Assembly: GCF_003268635.1 (NCBI RefSeq)
Contig: NZ_CP029639.1
Location: 5,219,501 to 5,283,500, forward strand
Length of the DNA stretch: 64,000 bases
Reading direction: 5' to 3'
From: Paenibacillus sp. DCT19
GTDB taxonomy: Bacteria; Bacillota; Bacilli; Paenibacillales; Paenibacillaceae
Below the pieces are notes generated by a model, which saw nothing but the letters and a program-made list of their open reading frames with translations, had not been told where the DNA came from and did no database searches. Positions 27,535 through 36,998 of this stretch are shown here, one piece after another; the stretch's first letter is position 1; each line of letters opens with the position of its first letter. The translations under genes and the position numbers were made by a program.

Positions 27535-30500
27535 TTGAAAAAAATTGTAAAAATCGTTATGATGATGTATCTCCTTCTCACCATAACGAATTATTTCGGA
27601 TATACCACAAAGGCATCTTCAGCCGTACCAAGCAACTATGAACCTATTGGAGACGTAATGCTGTATGGTGACATTGGGAAAGTCGATTCTGAGAACAATC
27701 ATTACATTCCATTAAGTAAATTAGTATATTCCAATGTTAATGTTCCTAAGAAAGGAAATTCAGGCGCCACTTCTGTTGCAATATACGACATTAACGGCAA
27801 GTTTATAAAGAATCTAACCAAAATAAACGATACCTCCTGGAAAATCGGAGAAATTCAAGGAGAAAAAATCAACCTTACAGCTAAAGATGAATTAATAAGA
27901 GGATACTTTGCATGGTTCCGCTCACCATCAGGAAATTATTGGATGTATGACTTGGATGGGGAACGACATTTTATAAGATCAAATAATGATCCTTTTCCTC
28001 CAGTTAGAGGGGATTATAATGTGGGAACAGCAGGAGATATTCCAGCTTCAGGATGGCAAGAAAAGAGGGACACCAACATAGCTTGGTCTGAGAGGAACTT
28101 AACATTCAGTTCAAAACTCTCCAATCCATCTATACCTCAAATGGAATTTGAGGTATCTCAGGTTTCCAAGGTAATTGTAAACAAAAACGATATAATATAC
28201 CGAAAATGTTTAGAAAATTGTATGCTCGCTGACAAAATACATGATGTTCGTATAGTAAAAATTGATGATTCTAACAAACCAAAAGTCACTCTCAAGTTCC
28301 AATTTTCTGCTACATTTGACAGTTCCCTACCAGGTCACGAGATTATGAGCAATGATGAAAACGGATTAGTACGGAGATGGTTTAATGCATGGGATGTAAC
28401 TTTTCATGGTGAGATCTACAAATATCCCGAAATGAAAATTTATGCAAAGTACGATGGCCCTGAAACGCCTCAAAATCCCGGTGGCGGTGGTGGTGCATGT
28501 ACACCTAATATCGGGCCACCTTCACAGGGAACCACAATGAATAAGAGTGACCTCGATCCGAATGCTCGCGGAGTAATCAAGGCAGATAACAGAGACGCTG
28601 AGCAATTCGACGTACTCAAAGGCATTCCGACCTCCGAATCATTGTATACCAATGCGATTGCGGACAACTACCTGTTTGACCAATCTTGGGCTCGGATGAC
28701 GGGTAAGACAACGTACGATTGTAGTGTCACTCTCACCTATGAGCGAGAATGGACGATTCCTGGACCAGAAGTTTGCCCGCCAGAAGGCGCTTGTTCACCT
28801 GGACCGCCCGTAAAAACAGGGGATACCGTAACCAAACCTTATAACTTCCAGATCACACGAGATTATTCGTACTGGAAAATCAACAAGCTGGAAGTCTACC
28901 AGATCGCTAAAGCAACCATGGAGAATTATGCTCTTCCAGGTACCTCGGTAACCATGCTTCCTTCGGGCTACACACCGCCAACACTCGAGTCCAGAAATGA
29001 TGAAGCGGTGGAAAGTCATGTCACACCCGCACCAACGGCGGCAATCTCCTATACACCACCGAAGCGAACAGGCGGTTTAAACTCGCCACCGGATGTACCG
29101 GATGATACTGCACTGTTAAAAGGTATGGCCGAGTCGAACACGCCTCAAAGTAAAGTCAATAATGACCTCGTCAAATTTAACAACACTAAGGTCATGGACG
29201 ACGCAGAAGCAACCAAAAACGGCCCTACGCCAACGAACATTCCTGATCCAACACCGATTGGTCGAGATGTGCTGTATAAGCCAAATAACATGATTAGCAG
29301 TTCACTGCTGAACAAAGCAAATACGACGAGTTCGGGCGAGATCTTTTACGATCTGCTTCCCGGTAATGTGAACGGCGGGGCGAACAAAACATTACCTATC
29401 CCGGGGATCAACACCGTCACGGTACATACCCCTGTCGTCAACTACGCGTGGGTGTCGGATGATCAGCCACACAACCAGAAAACGGTACCCGACCCAACTA
29501 GTTCGGCGCTAATCTTAGAGCGTCCCTTTATCGTGCGTATTCCAACGTCGGGACAACACTTGGACGTAGCCAATTATCCGGGGTATGGCAACCGAGATTA
29601 TGCTAAGTATTTTCGGATCAAACAGGTTCAGTTTCCCTTTGATGTCTACAATGCTGACCGAAGCCAGTTCATCCCTGCGGAAACATGGGTAGATATCCCG
29701 GTGAACCAGCTGGATACTCCGTTCTATCTCCCCGTATGGGTCGATGAGGGACATTACCAAGTGAAATTCCGCAATATCGCGGAAAATGCACCCTCGACGT
29801 TTACAACCCAACCGGATGCAAACACCAATCTGGCTCACTATGTGGCTACAGATACGGTACCTGTGGAAGTCATTGGGCGGTTGTATGATTTTCATGTGAC
29901 GGATATCTCGGACTACAATTGGGAGAATGTATTTCGCAAACAAATGGGTAGCTCTGTAGCTAGTGGCGTCAGCTACTGGACAGGTACCAACGGGATCGAT
30001 GGTGATCCGAGAGGTAATTTGGCACCATTTGTCCTGCCTATTCGTCCGGGGAGTCATCCTGTACAGGGATTTCGGAATATCGCGGTGAAAACAGGTTATC
30101 ATGTCAAATTCGACCTGAAGACCAAAGGCAATATGTTCGGCACAACCGATGGTGTTCGTATTACACCTACCTTTGATTTTGTGAGTAAGGATGGTACTAC
30201 ACGGCAGGCCGTGGATCTCTACTACCACCGTGGACAGGAACGCCTGATCCGGATCGGATCGCCGCAGGATTTGGAGAAAAGATTCGTCGTGCTGAACTCA
30301 CGACTTCGCAATGTACCGGGCACAGAACTTGGAGATACAGCACGTTACCGGTACACCTATGAACTAACGGCACAGGAACGCAACCAAACGACGCTGGCAG
30401 AGTACATGGTTCAACTGGTCGACCAGATCTCACACCAGAAAACATGGGTAGGTCGCTACGATTGGATGATTCTACCCGCTTCCATCCGTACACTTATCGG

Positions 30501-30908
30501 GCCTAAGACCAACATTCCACGAGTGTGAATGTTGACCGAGCCAATGCCGCCATTCAGCGGTGGTACGGTGAATATAGCTTGCCAGCCGATGTGTATGCTG
30601 TGCCAAAGGGAACGGATCTCACGCCACTAGCAAGGCAAAATGTACTTGATGAGAAGGCGGATGTATTTTTGAAAAATGGATATATCGTCGTTAATTTCAA
30701 TCTGGAAACGTTACGCGATGGCAATACAGATGCACCACATCTGCAATACATCCATGCACCACTCATGAATCAGTGGCGATTAGAAGGTTTCAATACGAAC
30801 CAAGTGGATGATCGCGGGAGATCGTTGCCTGTGAAAGATGGAGATGTGGTCTTTTACCACGCTGATCAATCCAGCCGGAATGACTTCCAAGCCCAAGTGC
30901 CTCACTAA
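27535..30908 (+). pseudogene. DUF5704-like large secreted protein, frameshifted
   Basis: The first frame (TTG 27535 to 30528, 997 aa) starts with a signal peptide and has AGGTGA 7 nt upstream. It stops at a TGA overlapping a GTG that opens a 127-aa frame to 30908 with no start signal of its own; adding one base near 30517 (CC to CCC) joins them into 1124 aa. The C-terminal two-thirds match the layout I associate with Paenibacillus DUF5704 proteins. A GGGGG hinge near residue 320 divides an AT-rich N-terminal module (about 30% G+C sampled) from a 50-55% G+C remainder. It lies 11 bp after the SLH gene, so the two form one surface-protein unit. Function unknown. Confidence 0.7.
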
Positions 30909-30984
30909 ATGCGGTAACAAGGTTCCTTGATCCAATGTCTATAGGTTAATTCAACATGTTCAACTTCAACATATGTGTACAAAA

Positions 30985-31043
30985 AAACCGTTCCCTTCTC
31001 AATGGTGAATCACTCTCCCATCTGAGAAGGAACGGTTTCTTTT
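30985..31043. terminator. Bidirectional terminator between surface-protein and exporter genes
   Basis: AAACCGTTCC and CTTCTCA pair with TGAGAAG and GAACGGTTT. The hairpin has A and T tracts on both sides and serves two converging genes. Confidence 0.85.
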
Positions 31044-31050
31044 GCTTTTA

Positions 31051-31105
31051 GATCAAATTTTTAGGTCTTATTTTTAGACCTAATTTTTAGATCTTATTTC
31101 CAGAT
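31051..31105. repeat. Degenerate AT-rich tandem repeat, about 13 bp period
   Basis: Four imperfect copies of a unit like TATTTTTAGACCT follow one another after the terminator; AGGTCT and AGACCT alternate so that neighbouring copies form small palindromes. Confidence 0.55.
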
Positions 31106-31120
31106 CATATCATTAAGAAA

Positions 31121-32605
31121 TTAGTGACCTATCATCATTGCTGGATCAGGCTGATCTCCTGTCTCAAGCGTCTCTTCTTTCATCTGTTTCGGTTTACGAA
31201 GAATTAGACTCAGGATGCATCCAAACAATGCAATACAAGCTGCCAAGAAGAATGTGTCGTTGAAGCCAGCGACCAGTCCATTGGCTGCATTCGCTCCGCC
31301 AGTTCCTGTGGTGTGATCAGCAACTCGGGAAGTCAAGAAACCCGTCAGTCCTGCAACTGCAAAGGACACAACGACTTGCTGAGCCGCAGCAGTGAGCGGC
31401 GTAACGCGACCTACCAGTTTACGAGGAGCAGCGTTCAATACATGTGTATTCAGTGGCATCATGGACAGACCCATACCAAGTCCCATCATAACCAGACTAA
31501 GGATGATCAGTCCAAGACTTGTTTCGGCCGTGATGGAAGACAAGATAAACAGTGCTCCGGAAATGATGCCTAAACCTGTGAATGCCAGTGGTCTAGCACC
31601 AATCTTGTCAAACAGACGACCGCCGAGTGGCATACCTACGCCAGATGCCAGCGCCTGTGGAAGCAGAATCAGTCCTGTCTCCAGTGCAGTGTATCCTTTG
31701 ATCTGTTGCAGGTAGAGCGGAATCAGAATCATCGCCCCGAATAGAGCTACTTGTGATACCCAAGCAAGGATAATGCCGCGTGAGAAATCAGATGATTTGA
31801 ATACCCGCAGCTCTAGCAATGGATGCTTGTGGCGCAGCTCTACAATAATGAACAGAATTAATGCTACCCCACCTACAATCACACCAGTCAGTGTAGTTGC
31901 AGACGTCCAGCTCGTCCCGCCTTCACTAACACCATAAGCCAGCATGGAGAATGCAATTGGTGCCAGAATCATACCTAATAGGTCAAGCGCAGGTGTCCGT
32001 CCACGATCCGTGTCCGGCAAAAATTTGAGACATAGAATAAGCGCAACGATCCCGATCGGAAGATTAATAAGGAAAATCCAGTGCCAACTGAACGACTCAA
32101 TGAACCATCCAGATAATACTGGACCTAGTGCTGGAGCTAATAACATCGGAATCCCCAGCATACCCATAATGGAGCCTCTTCTCTCCGGAGGAGCCAAACG
32201 GAAAACCATAGCCATACCAATCGGAGCAACCATACCTCCACCAAGCCCTTGAATGATGCGGAAAATAATTAATTGCTCTGGCGATTGTGCAACCGAGCAT
32301 AGTACAGATCCTAACGTAAACATTGCAATTGTAAATAAAAATACTCTCTTGGAACCGAATCGATCGGTTAACCATCCAGCCAGGGGAATAACAGCAGACA
32401 AAGCCAAGGTGTATCCCGTCACAGTCCATTGAATCGTTTTGAGATCTGTCTCGAAATACTGAACGAGATTAGGAATCGCCACATTCACCACCGTGCTGTC
32501 CAGAATGACCATAATCATACCTACAATGATGGCCAGCAGCGGTAGAATAATCGTTTTTATCGAGAACTCCGCTGGATTCTGGGGAATTGCTGTTTGCTCT
32601 TTCAA
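31121..32605 (-). CDS. DHA2 family multidrug efflux MFS transporter
   Basis: A 494-aa drug:proton antiporter of the 14-helix (EmrB/LmrB) group. The family C motif appears as MLGIPMLLAPALGPVLSGWF near residue 150, the motif-A loop as GWLTDRFGSKRVFL near 75, and helix 1 contains ILDSTVVNVAIPNL. The start is TTG at 32605 with only a weak ribosome site (gagtgtgag), and no better in-frame start exists before helix 1. It is monocistronic. A four-copy 13-bp repeat at its promoter suggests repression by an unlinked regulator. Substrates unknown. Confidence 0.9.
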   Translation of the reverse strand: MKEQTAIPQNPAEFSIKTIILPLLAIIVGMIMVILDSTVVNVAIPNLVQYFETDLKTIQWTVTGYTLALSAVIPLAGWLTDRFGSKRVFLFTIAMFTLGSVLCSVAQSPEQLIIFRIIQGLGGGMVAPIGMAMVFRLAPPERRGSIMGMLGIPMLLAPALGPVLSGWFIESFSWHWIFLINLPIGIVALILCLKFLPDTDRGRTPALDLLGMILAPIAFSMLAYGVSEGGTSWTSATTLTGVIVGGVALILFIIVELRHKHPLLELRVFKSSDFSRGIILAWVSQVALFGAMILIPLYLQQIKGYTALETGLILLPQALASGVGMPLGGRLFDKIGARPLAFTGLGIISGALFILSSITAETSLGLIILSLVMMGLGMGLSMMPLNTHVLNAAPRKLVGRVTPLTAAAQQVVVSFAVAGLTGFLTSRVADHTTGTGGANAANGLVAGFNDTFFLAACIALFGCILSLILRKPKQMKEETLETGDQPDPAMMIGH

Positions 32606-32671
32606 ATTCTCACACTCTTTTCCGGCCTGGAGGCATCTCTTGCCTCTCTATCAGCCTTATAATCACAACAT

Positions 32672-32723
32672 GTTTCAAACCTTTGTTTCAAACTGTCGTT
32701 TTAAACTTTTGTTTTAATCATAG
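32672..32723 (-). promoter_or_regulatory. Four 13-bp direct repeats, likely operator of the efflux gene
   Basis: GTTTCAAAC, GTTTCAAAC, GTTTTAAAC and GTTTTAATC start at 32672, 32685, 32698 and 32711, exactly 13 bp apart. Each core is a near-perfect palindrome (GTTTnAAAC). They lie just downstream of the presumed promoter, 65-120 bp before the start codon. Confidence 0.6.
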
Positions 32724-32725
32724 TA

Positions 32726-32754
32726 TATTTTAACGAAAATACCTTTGCTGTCAA
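32726..32754 (-). promoter_or_regulatory. Probable sigma-A promoter of the efflux gene
   Basis: A perfect TTGACA (32754-32749 on the minus strand) is followed after 17 bp by AAAATA, with TATACT slightly further on at a 21-bp spacing. The start would fall in the operator repeats. The 32755-32910 spacer beyond it is AT-rich and shows nothing else. Confidence 0.45.
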
Positions 32755-32913
32755 GATATTTTTAATGTCATTAATTATATATGTAAATTTTAACTCCTTT
32801 TCCGCTAACTGCTTCAATATGTACGAGATATAGATCCATACGATCCAACTTGTCTATATCTAGTTACACTAATCCAATTTTGGAAGTTATGTAATCGCCA
32901 AATTCTAGACGCC

Positions 32914-32946
32914 AAAAAAATGAACCAGGCTCCGACCTGCTTCATC
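32914..32946 (-). terminator. Intrinsic terminator of the 119-aa hypothetical gene
   Basis: On the minus strand ATGAAGCAGG pairs with CCTGGTTCAT (one mismatch) and is followed by seven T. It is 60 bp past the stop codon. Confidence 0.75.
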
Positions 32947-33006
32947 CGTTTGGTCACACATTGTACCCGTTATATCATCGAACTAAACGTTCAGACTGCT
33001 TCACTG

Positions 33007-33366
33007 TTAATCTGCAAGTTTGGTCATCTGGTGCTCCGTGAGCACACCCAAAGTCTGTCCATATGCGCTCCGACAATACAAACGAACTGCAAGATGATAA
33101 GGACGGGAATAATTCGTAATAATTCGAAGTTCCCAGCTGGCTGAAGACACATCCAAATTAGGAATAACATAATTGCGCATGCACCCATGATGCTCTGATC
33201 CAATCTGAAACAGATAACGATAGATCTCTCCACCTACATCGTTCGTTCCACCTATAAATACATCCGCTTCGTCATCCCCTGCCCAACCTACCTCAATGTC
33301 TACATATCTGACTGGAACAGCCGTTTGGAGCATACTCTCATGCATCACAAGTAGATATACAGCCAC
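33007..33366 (-). CDS. Hypothetical protein, 119 aa
   Basis: A small, predicted all-beta protein with alternating hydrophobic and polar residues throughout (YVDIEVGWAGDD, DVFIGGTNDVGG, WELRIITNYSRPYHLAVRLY). It has no signal peptide. The start is GTG at 33366 with GGAGGG 7 nt upstream, and it has its own terminator, so I take it as real. It lies divergent from a glycosyltransferase gene at the edge of the glycan locus. I do not recognise the family; a structural or ligand-binding beta-sandwich is a guess. Confidence 0.6.
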   Translation of the reverse strand: MAVYLLVMHESMLQTAVPVRYVDIEVGWAGDDEADVFIGGTNDVGGEIYRYLFQIGSEHHGCMRNYVIPNLDVSSASWELRIITNYSRPYHLAVRLYCRSAYGQTLGVLTEHQMTKLAD

Positions 33367-33553
33367 GTACTTGCCCTCCCTCCCATTTCCACCGATCCGT
33401 CCTTATGTAGTTTATGCAACCTCTCGTCCAATGCCAGTTGTATTCACCCATTTTTGCACGTAAGCATAGAAATGCCCGACCTCAGGCACCCCATTTTTCA
33501 TAGAATACAAAGATAGAAGAACGGTCTGCGCAGGCCGCGATAAGGAGGTACCT

Positions 33554-34792
33554 ATGAGAGTTCTGCTCGTGACCTATTGGGAATTAACCCAAATGGGTGG
33601 GATATGGACATATCTAAGACAATTGGCCGATCACCTGACATCACTGGGTGTGGAGGTTGATATTATGGGCACTAACGCAGCGAGCAATGAGGTTTATGTC
33701 CGTAATCTGAATCAATCCTTCTCCAAAACTAAAGTCTGGCCGATGCTGCAAACGAAGCTTAATCCCACCGACCTGCCTCAATTCACCGCCGACTCCCTTC
33801 TCGCTTATTATGAGCTTAATCGTTATGCCTTTGAGATGGCTGCTGCGTATCTTGGGGTCAATCATTATGACATCATCCATGCTCAAGATCCAGTGGCCGC
33901 TGTAGCCATGAAGCGTATTCTACGCCGTAACACTCCACTCGTAACAAGCTATCATGGAGCGCTTGCACGTGAAACCTTTTATGATGCTCAAAATTCAAAT
34001 CCACAACTTACGCTCCCTACCTATTTGCAATCCAAAAGAGGTCGGTACTTCCTTTCCTTGGAGAAAAGAAGCGCTGCACAATCCGAGCTGATTCTCGTGT
34101 CTAGTCATTGGATCAAGAGCACCCTTACAGAACTGAACGTGCCTGAATCGCAATTCCGTCTTATTCCTTATGCCATCGATCTCCCGTCTTATAAATCTTC
34201 AGCAGCAGTCAAATTCCGTCATAGACCTCCGGCAGGTAAAAAAGTAATCGCCTTTACCGGTAGACTGGAGTACATCAAAGGTGTACATGTATTGATTAAC
34301 GCACTTGCTGGTCTGAAAACGATCCGTTCGGATTGGGTCTGCTGGATTGCGGGAGAGGGTAATCTGATGGAGGAACTACGTGATCAAGCATCCCGTACGG
34401 GTGTGGGAGACGACGTTGTCTTTTTTGGAAAACTGGACAATATCCCCTCCTTCCTGCGCCGCGCTGACATCTATGTTCAACCTAGTCTGCAAGACACCCA
34501 GCCTTTCTCCGTGACCGAAGCACAGCTTGCAGGCGTTCCTGTCATCGTTAGCGGTACTGCCGGTATGCCTGAGATGGTTGACCCGGCTAACACGGGATGG
34601 GTCGTGCCTCCCCAAGATGCCAACTCACTCTGCAGTTTATTACATGCACTATTAGAGGATGATGCTACCCGCCAACGAGTAGGCATGCAGGCCAAAGCAT
34701 GGGCAGAACAGCATCGCTCACTGGAAGAGATGGGAATGCGCACGTTACAGGTGTACCAAGAAGCCATACACAGAGGAGGATATTCCGTATGA
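33554..34792 (+). CDS. Glycosyltransferase family 4
   Basis: A 412-aa GT-B enzyme. The N-terminal domain opens with the glycine-rich loop MGGIWTYLRQL, and HAQDPVAAVAM and TSYHGALARE follow. The C-terminal domain has FTGRLEYIKGVHVLINAL (residues 233-250) and the donor-site block QPFSVTEAQLAGVPVIVSG near 315. AAGGAGG precedes the ATG. A 56-codon gene overlaps its stop codon by four bases. Donor and acceptor cannot be inferred. Its plus orientation separates it from the main minus-strand glycan cluster. Confidence 0.85.
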   Translation: MRVLLVTYWELTQMGGIWTYLRQLADHLTSLGVEVDIMGTNAASNEVYVRNLNQSFSKTKVWPMLQTKLNPTDLPQFTADSLLAYYELNRYAFEMAAAYLGVNHYDIIHAQDPVAAVAMKRILRRNTPLVTSYHGALARETFYDAQNSNPQLTLPTYLQSKRGRYFLSLEKRSAAQSELILVSSHWIKSTLTELNVPESQFRLIPYAIDLPSYKSSAAVKFRHRPPAGKKVIAFTGRLEYIKGVHVLINALAGLKTIRSDWVCWIAGEGNLMEELRDQASRTGVGDDVVFFGKLDNIPSFLRRADIYVQPSLQDTQPFSVTEAQLAGVPVIVSGTAGMPEMVDPANTGWVVPPQDANSLCSLLHALLEDDATRQRVGMQAKAWAEQHRSLEEMGMRTLQVYQEAIHRGGYSV

Positions 34793-34959
34793 CGATCCTT
34801 GTACCCAGTGATTTATATAATCGCTGGTTCTCCACTCCAGTATCCACACCACATATTGAGGTAGAATATGATGTCATGAATACGTTGATGCAAAAACTGC
34901 CAAAGGGATACACCTTACCTGACCCCGTATCGATGGAGATACTAAACCAGAATGATTAA
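34789..34959 (+). CDS. Small protein coupled to the GT4 gene, 56 aa
   Basis: The ATG at 34789 overlaps the upstream TGA (ATGA), the classic sign of coupled translation. The product is polar, begins MTILVPSDLYNRWF, has no membrane segment or recognisable domain, and ends 12 bp before a terminator. It may be a partner or stability factor of the glycosyltransferase; function unknown. Confidence 0.5.
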   Translation: MTILVPSDLYNRWFSTPVSTPHIEVEYDVMNTLMQKLPKGYTLPDPVSMEILNQND

Positions 34960-34971
34960 TGACTTGACTTG

Positions 34972-34997
34972 CCCCTCTTGCCCAAGAGGGGTTTTGT
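34972..34997 (+). terminator. Intrinsic terminator of the GT4 and small-protein unit
   Basis: CCCCTCTT pairs with AAGAGGGG around a 4-nt loop, followed by TTTTGTTTG. Confidence 0.85.
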
Positions 34998-35132
34998 TTG
35001 TTTACCATTCACGTTTTACAAGCGAAACCCGTTACACACCTCAGCTTTTAACCATTCAAATTGATAAAAACCTCAGCTTCCTTTGCTATGTCATTGCTTA
35101 TGTTCATGACTCTCCAAAGGTCAATAACAGCT

Positions 35133-35187
35133 AAAAAAAGAGTATTCCATTGTCGCCGTCAACCATACGACATGCTGAATACTCTTA
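35133..35187 (-). terminator. Terminator at the end of the glycan operon
   Basis: AAGAGTATTC pairs with GAATACTCTT; the minus-strand transcript then reads seven T. It is the end of the minus-strand run that begins at 46.6 kb. Confidence 0.8.
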
Positions 35188-35235
35188 TTTCCATATAACA
35201 TATCTATAACGATTCTCGCACCTCACAGACCTACC

Positions 35236-35952
35236 TTATTGCCAATACCCACCTACCTGAAGCAGGTTAAGCAATGTGGGGCGATGCTTTGTCTGAACAC
35301 GTTCCATCTCTGCCTTTAGTTCATCAAAATGACGCTTCGTACCCATCTTTTCATGCACTCGATAAGACACTAACGGATCATTGAAATAGAACAGCTCATA
35401 GACCGGAAACAGCCTCAACCACATCTCATAATCATGCGTATAACGAAAATCGGTATCGAACATACCGAATTTGCGAAAAGCATCCATCTCCAGCATCACA
35501 GTACAGCCGTTAATTGGACAACCTTCCAGAAGTACCTGCAGCACCTCCAAGCGGCTTCCCACCTCAGGACGGATGGTATCCATCCACTCATTGTCTGCAT
35601 TCACGTAGTGATAGGCTCCATGACAGAACAATGCCTTCACTTCCAGCATAAATTTCAGCTGCTTCTCTACCCGATCCAGCAACATCACATCATCTGAGCT
35701 AAGCCATACAAAATAATCTCCAGTTGCATGTTTAATGCCTTCATTCAGCGCGGTAGCCGTTCCACCATTTTTTTTGCGAATATAAGTAATCCGATCCATA
35801 AACGGCTGTACCCGCTCGACAAACTGCGTAGAACCATCATCTACAACGATGACTTCAATATGAGGATATGTCTGATGAACGGCACTGTAGATGGCCTGAT
35901 CAATGTATGCACAGTTGTAAAAAGGAATGACGATCGATACCTTAGGCTCCAT
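35236..35952 (-). CDS. Glycosyltransferase family 2
   Basis: A 238-aa GT-A enzyme. It starts EPKVSIVIPFYNCAYIDQAI; EVIVVDDGST (with the nucleotide-binding Asp), NGGTATALNEGI and WLSSDDVML (DxD-like) follow. The frame continues upstream to 36039, but GAGGGAGAG before the ATG at 35952 and the standard family start decide for 35952. It is closely related to the next gene (same order of motifs and length), so the two are probably a duplication. It is the last gene of the glycan locus. Confidence 0.88.
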   Translation of the reverse strand: MEPKVSIVIPFYNCAYIDQAIYSAVHQTYPHIEVIVVDDGSTQFVERVQPFMDRITYIRKKNGGTATALNEGIKHATGDYFVWLSSDDVMLLDRVEKQLKFMLEVKALFCHGAYHYVNADNEWMDTIRPEVGSRLEVLQVLLEGCPINGCTVMLEMDAFRKFGMFDTDFRYTHDYEMWLRLFPVYELFYFNDPLVSYRVHEKMGTKRHFDELKAEMERVQTKHRPTLLNLLQVGGYWQ

Positions 35953-36242
35953 CCGGCTCTCCCTCCTCTTGGTTGCAAATCTAAAATATAACTCCTCGTT
36001 CCCTAGTATATGAAATGCTTTTCGATGCGTATGGGACATCTGTAGGGATAAGATCGCACAAGTTTTTTTCTAACCCACCATTTAAAGAAAACACTTAGAG
36101 AAATATAGACTAATTCCACCTTAAGGTTATTACGACGTTCACGTGGTAAGGCTCACTAATCCTTAGTTCAAGTTAACTAGGGTACACCTACCTAACTTCA
36201 GCACGTTGCAAAGTCAACTCAAGAAAAAAGGGACTACCAGGC

Positions 36243-36998
36243 TTAAAAGATCCGCCTAATACCCCCTACTTTCTCCAAGCTTTTATCCCCCATGCCCGCG
36301 ATTCGCTGCAACAGCGGATCACGATATCTCGACCACACCATGGAGGCTTCTTGCCCAATAACTGTAGCGTGTCTCATGGATCCCATACCCTCATGCCAGC
36401 GATAGGCGGTATGAGGCTCATTCAGATACGGGAAGTGATGTCCGTTCAGCAGAATCCGCAACCAGAGATCCAGATCGTGAGTGTACGGCAAATATTCATC
36501 GAAGAGACCTACGGCTCCGAACAGATCTTTACGAATCATTACTGTACAACCATTTACCGGATTACCGTTCACGAACCTGCGCAACCAATCAACAGGAGCC
36601 ATCGGCTCTGCTCCGCCAAGCAATTTGGTCACAGCAGCATGCTCATTAATATAGTGAAAATTAGTATGAGAAACCAACGCTTGCTGCTCTAGCATAAACT
36701 GAACCTGTTGCCGAATTTTGTCTGGATAAAATAGATCATCTGAACTGAGCCAGGCAACATATTCACCGGATGCATGGCGTATACCGTGGTTCAGCGCAGA
36801 CGCTGTTCCTCCATTGCTTTTGCCAAGCACATGAATATAAGGAAGATACGGCTGCAACAGATGGGCATACTGCGTTGAGCCATCGTCAACAACAATGATC
36901 TCGGTCTCAGCATATGTCTGATTCAAGGCGCTTTGAATGGCCTGAGGTACATAAGGACAATTGTAGAACGGAATGACTATGGACACCTTCGGATTCAA
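36243..36998 (-). CDS. Glycosyltransferase family 2
   Basis: A 251-aa GT-A enzyme with NPKVSIVIPFYNCPYVPQAI, EIIVVDDGSTQYAHLL, NGGTASALNHGIRHASGEY and WLSSDDLFY, near-identical in plan to its downstream neighbour. The start is TTG at 36998 with GGGAGGGG upstream; it overlaps the end of the SDR gene by four bases, indicating coupled translation. The 290-bp gap to the next GT2 gene has no clear terminator. Confidence 0.88.
   Translation of the reverse strand: MNPKVSIVIPFYNCPYVPQAIQSALNQTYAETEIIVVDDGSTQYAHLLQPYLPYIHVLGKSNGGTASALNHGIRHASGEYVAWLSSDDLFYPDKIRQQVQFMLEQQALVSHTNFHYINEHAAVTKLLGGAEPMAPVDWLRRFVNGNPVNGCTVMIRKDLFGAVGLFDEYLPYTHDLDLWLRILLNGHHFPYLNEPHTAYRWHEGMGSMRHATVIGQEASMVWSRYRDPLLQRIAGMGDKSLEKVGGIRRIF

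Noticed and set aside
29515..30228. A 237-codon minus frame in the DUF5704-like gene
   Set aside because: Antisense to a gene whose forward frame is conserved in style; random-looking product.
30511..30540. Programmed frameshift in the DUF5704-like gene
   Set aside because: No slippery heptamer or pseudoknot is evident, and five other one-base losses nearby make a sequence error the simpler explanation.
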